Assembly: GCA_050180015.1 (NCBI GenBank)
Contig: JBFXEO010000014.1
Location: 1 to 24,764, forward strand
Source of the DNA: JBFXEO01 sp050180015
GTDB taxonomy: Bacteria; Bacteroidota; Bacteroidia; Bacteroidales; Tenuifilaceae
Direction: 5' to 3'
Length of the DNA: 24,764 nucleotides
This document shows positions 23,137 to 24,764 of this stretch, one piece after another. Position 1 is the stretch's first letter, and each line of letters begins with the position of its first letter. The translations under genes were made by a program, and so were the position numbers. The notes beneath the pieces are model-generated. The model saw nothing but the letters and a program-made list of their open reading frames with translations. It searched no databases and had not been told where the DNA came from.

Positions 23137-23679
23137 TTATAACCAGGTGATTAAATACTCGTCGAATTCGCTTCCTTTTCCTACTTCCTTGCTTAAACTG
23201 ATCTGTACGCCAAAAACTTTGGATTTTCGAATCAAGGCATCAAGCAACCCCAACTGTATTGAAGCATTAAAAACCTGAGTTTTGCGCATAGTAATAGATT
23301 TTTCGGTATGCCCAACTATTTCCCAGCCCCTTTTCTGGGGGTCCTGCACGCCTTTCTGGGCGGTTACTATAAGCGCTTCCATCATATCTAGCGGAGTGCA
23401 GCCGTCGGTGATCATGTTATTGTCAACCATCACCTTATAGGTTGACTCTCCGATATTACGGCCAATCTTAATCAGGTTGAATTTGCCCAACTTTTGTTCA
23501 ATCCAGCAGCACATATCAACATAAACTTTCAGTGGAACTTTATTTGTGGGGTTGGATAAATCCAAACATTTTGCCATATCAAGCAATTCCCTGTAATCCT
23601 TCGGCTTATCCTGATAATTCTTCAGTATATCGGTAATAGCCCAGGCATTCAACGTAACATTTTCAATAGAATCATTCAT
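23137..23679 (-). CDS. Uncharacterised cytosolic protein, possibly V4R/DUF2378-like sensory fold
   Basis: A 180-residue soluble protein with no signal peptide or membrane segment. I chose the ATG at 23679 over an in-frame TTG four codons earlier. The N-terminal half is helical (NAWAITDILKNYQDKPKDY), with VYVDMCCWIEQKLG and IKIGRNIGESTYKVMVDNNM in the middle. The C-terminal part has RGWEIVGHTEKSITMRK, ASIQLGLLDALIRKSKVFGV and ends in GKGSEFDEYLITW. The order helix bundle, mixed sheet, glycine turn and final Trp resembles V4R or TIGR02265-type sensory domains, which usually end in G...C.F.i.W; the Cys is absent here. This is a shape-based guess only. It has its own well-spaced promoter and is not obviously in an operon. 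Confidence 0.6.
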   Translation of the reverse strand: MNDSIENVTLNAWAITDILKNYQDKPKDYRELLDMAKCLDLSNPTNKVPLKVYVDMCCWIEQKLGKFNLIKIGRNIGESTYKVMVDNNMITDGCTPLDMMEALIVTAQKGVQDPQKRGWEIVGHTEKSITMRKTQVFNASIQLGLLDALIRKSKVFGVQISLSKEVGKGSEFDEYLITWL

Positions 23680-23708
23680 AATTTTATCCAATTATTATAG
23701 AAATCTAA

Positions 23709-23716
23709 CAAATATA
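23709..23716 (-). promoter_or_regulatory. -7 element (with -33 TTG) for the uncharacterised gene
   Basis: Minus-strand TATATTTG fits TAnnTTTG, 29 bases before the ATG at 23679. A TTG at 23737-23739 lies 20 bases further upstream, close to the usual Bacteroidota -33/-7 spacing. This is the best-formed promoter in the window. Confidence 0.6.
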
Positions 23717-23739
23717 CCCTTACATGGCAGATATGTCAA

Positions 23740-24076
23740 TATAAACGGGTATTTTTAGAATATACATATATATTTTATGATTACTGTAGAATATACACAT
23801 TTTAAGAAGACAAAATTTCATCATAAATATTTGAACAGGGAGGTTTAATTGATTAACACGCGGCTGACTTTATCGTTATACTTAAAACTCACTGATTGTT
23901 TTTGTTAGTTCGCTGATTGTTTTTCGATAAGAATCACAAAAACGCATAGCTTTATTTCACTAACAACAAGCAATACAAAACATTACGCTATTTTAACCTG
24001 TAACTCGATGGCAAGCCACCGGTGCAACATTAAGGATATAAATTAGTCCTTGGGGTAAACCAAAAGTAAAACGGAC
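23740..24076. other. Divergent intergenic region before the Ntn-hydrolase
   Basis: AT-rich, without a supported gene or RNA. It contains a 20-base-spaced direct repeat (23892-23923, listed separately). No exact plus-strand TAnnTTTG was found upstream of 24077. Confidence 0.45.
23892..23923 (+). repeat. Direct repeat, 12-base unit, 20-base period
   Basis: The word ctgattgttttt occurs at 23892-23903 and again at 23912-23923. The 20-base spacing is close to two helical turns, which suits two protein-binding sites on one DNA face. It lies about 155 bases before the Ntn-hydrolase start. Confidence 0.5.
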
Positions 24077-24760
24077 ATGAAACGAATAAAAGGCAAAACT
24101 TCTGACGTAATTGGACTCGGAGAAAGCAAATCATTTTTTAAAAAAACCATTTTGGTATTTCTGATTCTCGCAATGGTTACAATTACTGATAATCGCTTAT
24201 CGGCCTGTTCTACTTTTAAGCTTCAAAAGGGTGATAGCCTTGTTTACGGGCATAATTTAAACGAAGGTGATATAGGTGTTCCCGGACTAGTATTCATCAA
24301 CAAAAGAGGAATATTCAAAACAGGCCGGACCTGGAGCGAAATTTCAACAAAAGAAAAAATAAACCCATCGAACTACTGCTGGATATCTCGGTACGGATCC
24401 ATAACCTTCAACAACTTTGGACGCGATTTCCCCGATGGAGGAATGAACGAAGCGGGATTGTTCATCTGGGAAATGAATGAGCAAATAGAGTATCCCAAGA
24501 ACGACAGTTTGCCTAAACTAAACCAAATGAACTGGATGCAATACATTCTGGACAACTGCAAAGCCACTGACGAAGCAATAGGATGCGCCTATGCGTTCGA
24601 AATAGATGGATGGGGTTGGCACTTTTTCGTGGGCGATGCACAGGGAAACACTGCAGCCATTGCTTTTATTGGAGGTAAGGTTGTTGTTCATACAAGAGAA
24701 AACATGCCCATTCCGGGATTGTTTTACACGCCATACGTCCGGGAAGTAGTGCTATTGTAA
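24077..24760 (+). CDS. Choloylglycine hydrolase-family Ntn-hydrolase, short and probably truncated
   Basis: A 227-residue exported protein of the linear amide C-N hydrolase (Ntn, C59-type) family. An unusually long basic N-terminus precedes a hydrophobic segment (about 24-36). Cys44 in SACSTF is the expected N-terminal nucleophile after processing; LSAC also resembles a lipobox, so lipoprotein anchoring is an alternative. Family blocks follow: SRYGSITFNNFGRDF, GGMNEAGLFIWEM, LNQMNWMQYILDNC and IGGKVVVHTRENMPIP. Members are usually about 320-360 residues, but here TAA at 24758-24760 ends the frame right after PIPGLFYTPYVREVVLL, where the C-terminal third should begin. The Arg and Asp of the catalytic set (GRNxD in bile salt hydrolases) read His59 and Asn62, and the expected TN after PxL is absent. 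It may be a decaying copy or a divergent enzyme. Confidence 0.7.
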   Translation: MKRIKGKTSDVIGLGESKSFFKKTILVFLILAMVTITDNRLSACSTFKLQKGDSLVYGHNLNEGDIGVPGLVFINKRGIFKTGRTWSEISTKEKINPSNYCWISRYGSITFNNFGRDFPDGGMNEAGLFIWEMNEQIEYPKNDSLPKLNQMNWMQYILDNCKATDEAIGCAYAFEIDGWGWHFFVGDAQGNTAAIAFIGGKVVVHTRENMPIPGLFYTPYVREVVLL

Positions 24761-24764
24761 TACT

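Noticed and set aside
1..24764. tRNA, rRNA, CRISPR array or insertion sequence
   Set aside because: I looked in all spacers for tRNA T-loop patterns, repeated spacers, transposase motifs and flanking target duplications and found none.

Overview
The window looks like chromosomal DNA of a member of the Bacteroidota, most likely Bacteroidales-like. Evidence: intergenic regions repeatedly carry the Bacteroidota -7 element TAnnTTTG 20-110 bases before genes; start codons mostly lack Shine-Dalgarno sequences; and gene content includes TPR/PD40 propeller proteins, a SiaC-type (DUF1987) protein, a transketolase split into two subunits, and parE-parC as an adjacent pair. Base composition is even and there is no insertion sequence, integrase, tRNA, rRNA or CRISPR array that I can see, so this is mostly ordinary core genome with a few odd genes.

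Layout. 1-168: 3' end of a 2-oxoacid dehydrogenase E2 acyltransferase, then a terminator. 521-4208 (+): two tandem paralogous secreted TPR-PD40 proteins, the second with a C-terminal membrane anchor. 4294-4794 (-): folK. 5121-8827 (+): sppA, lpxK and a purine nucleoside phosphorylase (the last two overlapping), ending at a strong bidirectional terminator. 8894-9433 (-): aroK. 9537-9840 (-): an apparent frameshifted gene remnant. 9833-14427 (-): parC and parE (topoisomerase IV). 14775-15509 (+): arfB and a YciI-like protein. 15634-18523 (+): hisS and hutH, 16 bases apart, then a terminator. 18574-18981 (-): SiaC/DUF1987 protein. 19064-22898 (-): closely spaced run transcribed as transketolase N-subunit, methylglyoxal-synthase-like protein, transketolase C-subunit, ECF sigma factor, probable anti-sigma factor and CpxP/Spy-like periplasmic protein. 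23137-23679 (-): unrecognised protein with a possible V4R-like ending. 24077-24760 (+): a short, probably truncated Ntn-hydrolase (choloylglycine hydrolase family).

Most of the genes are housekeeping: folate (folK), lipid A (lpxK), shikimate (aroK), purine salvage, DNA topology, ribosome rescue, and histidine charging and breakdown. The parts most worth a second look are: the methylglyoxal-synthase-like gene between the two transketolase halves, which has lost the catalytic Asp; its continuation into a sigma/anti-sigma/periplasmic-sensor cassette; the frameshifted remnant beside parC; the SiaC homologue without the usual phosphoacceptor; and a perfect 13-bp inverted repeat at the 5' end of lpxK. 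No wholly new system is evident; the transketolase/MGS-like/ECF run is the best candidate for an unusual functional unit. All calls come from reading the sequence; no database search was run.
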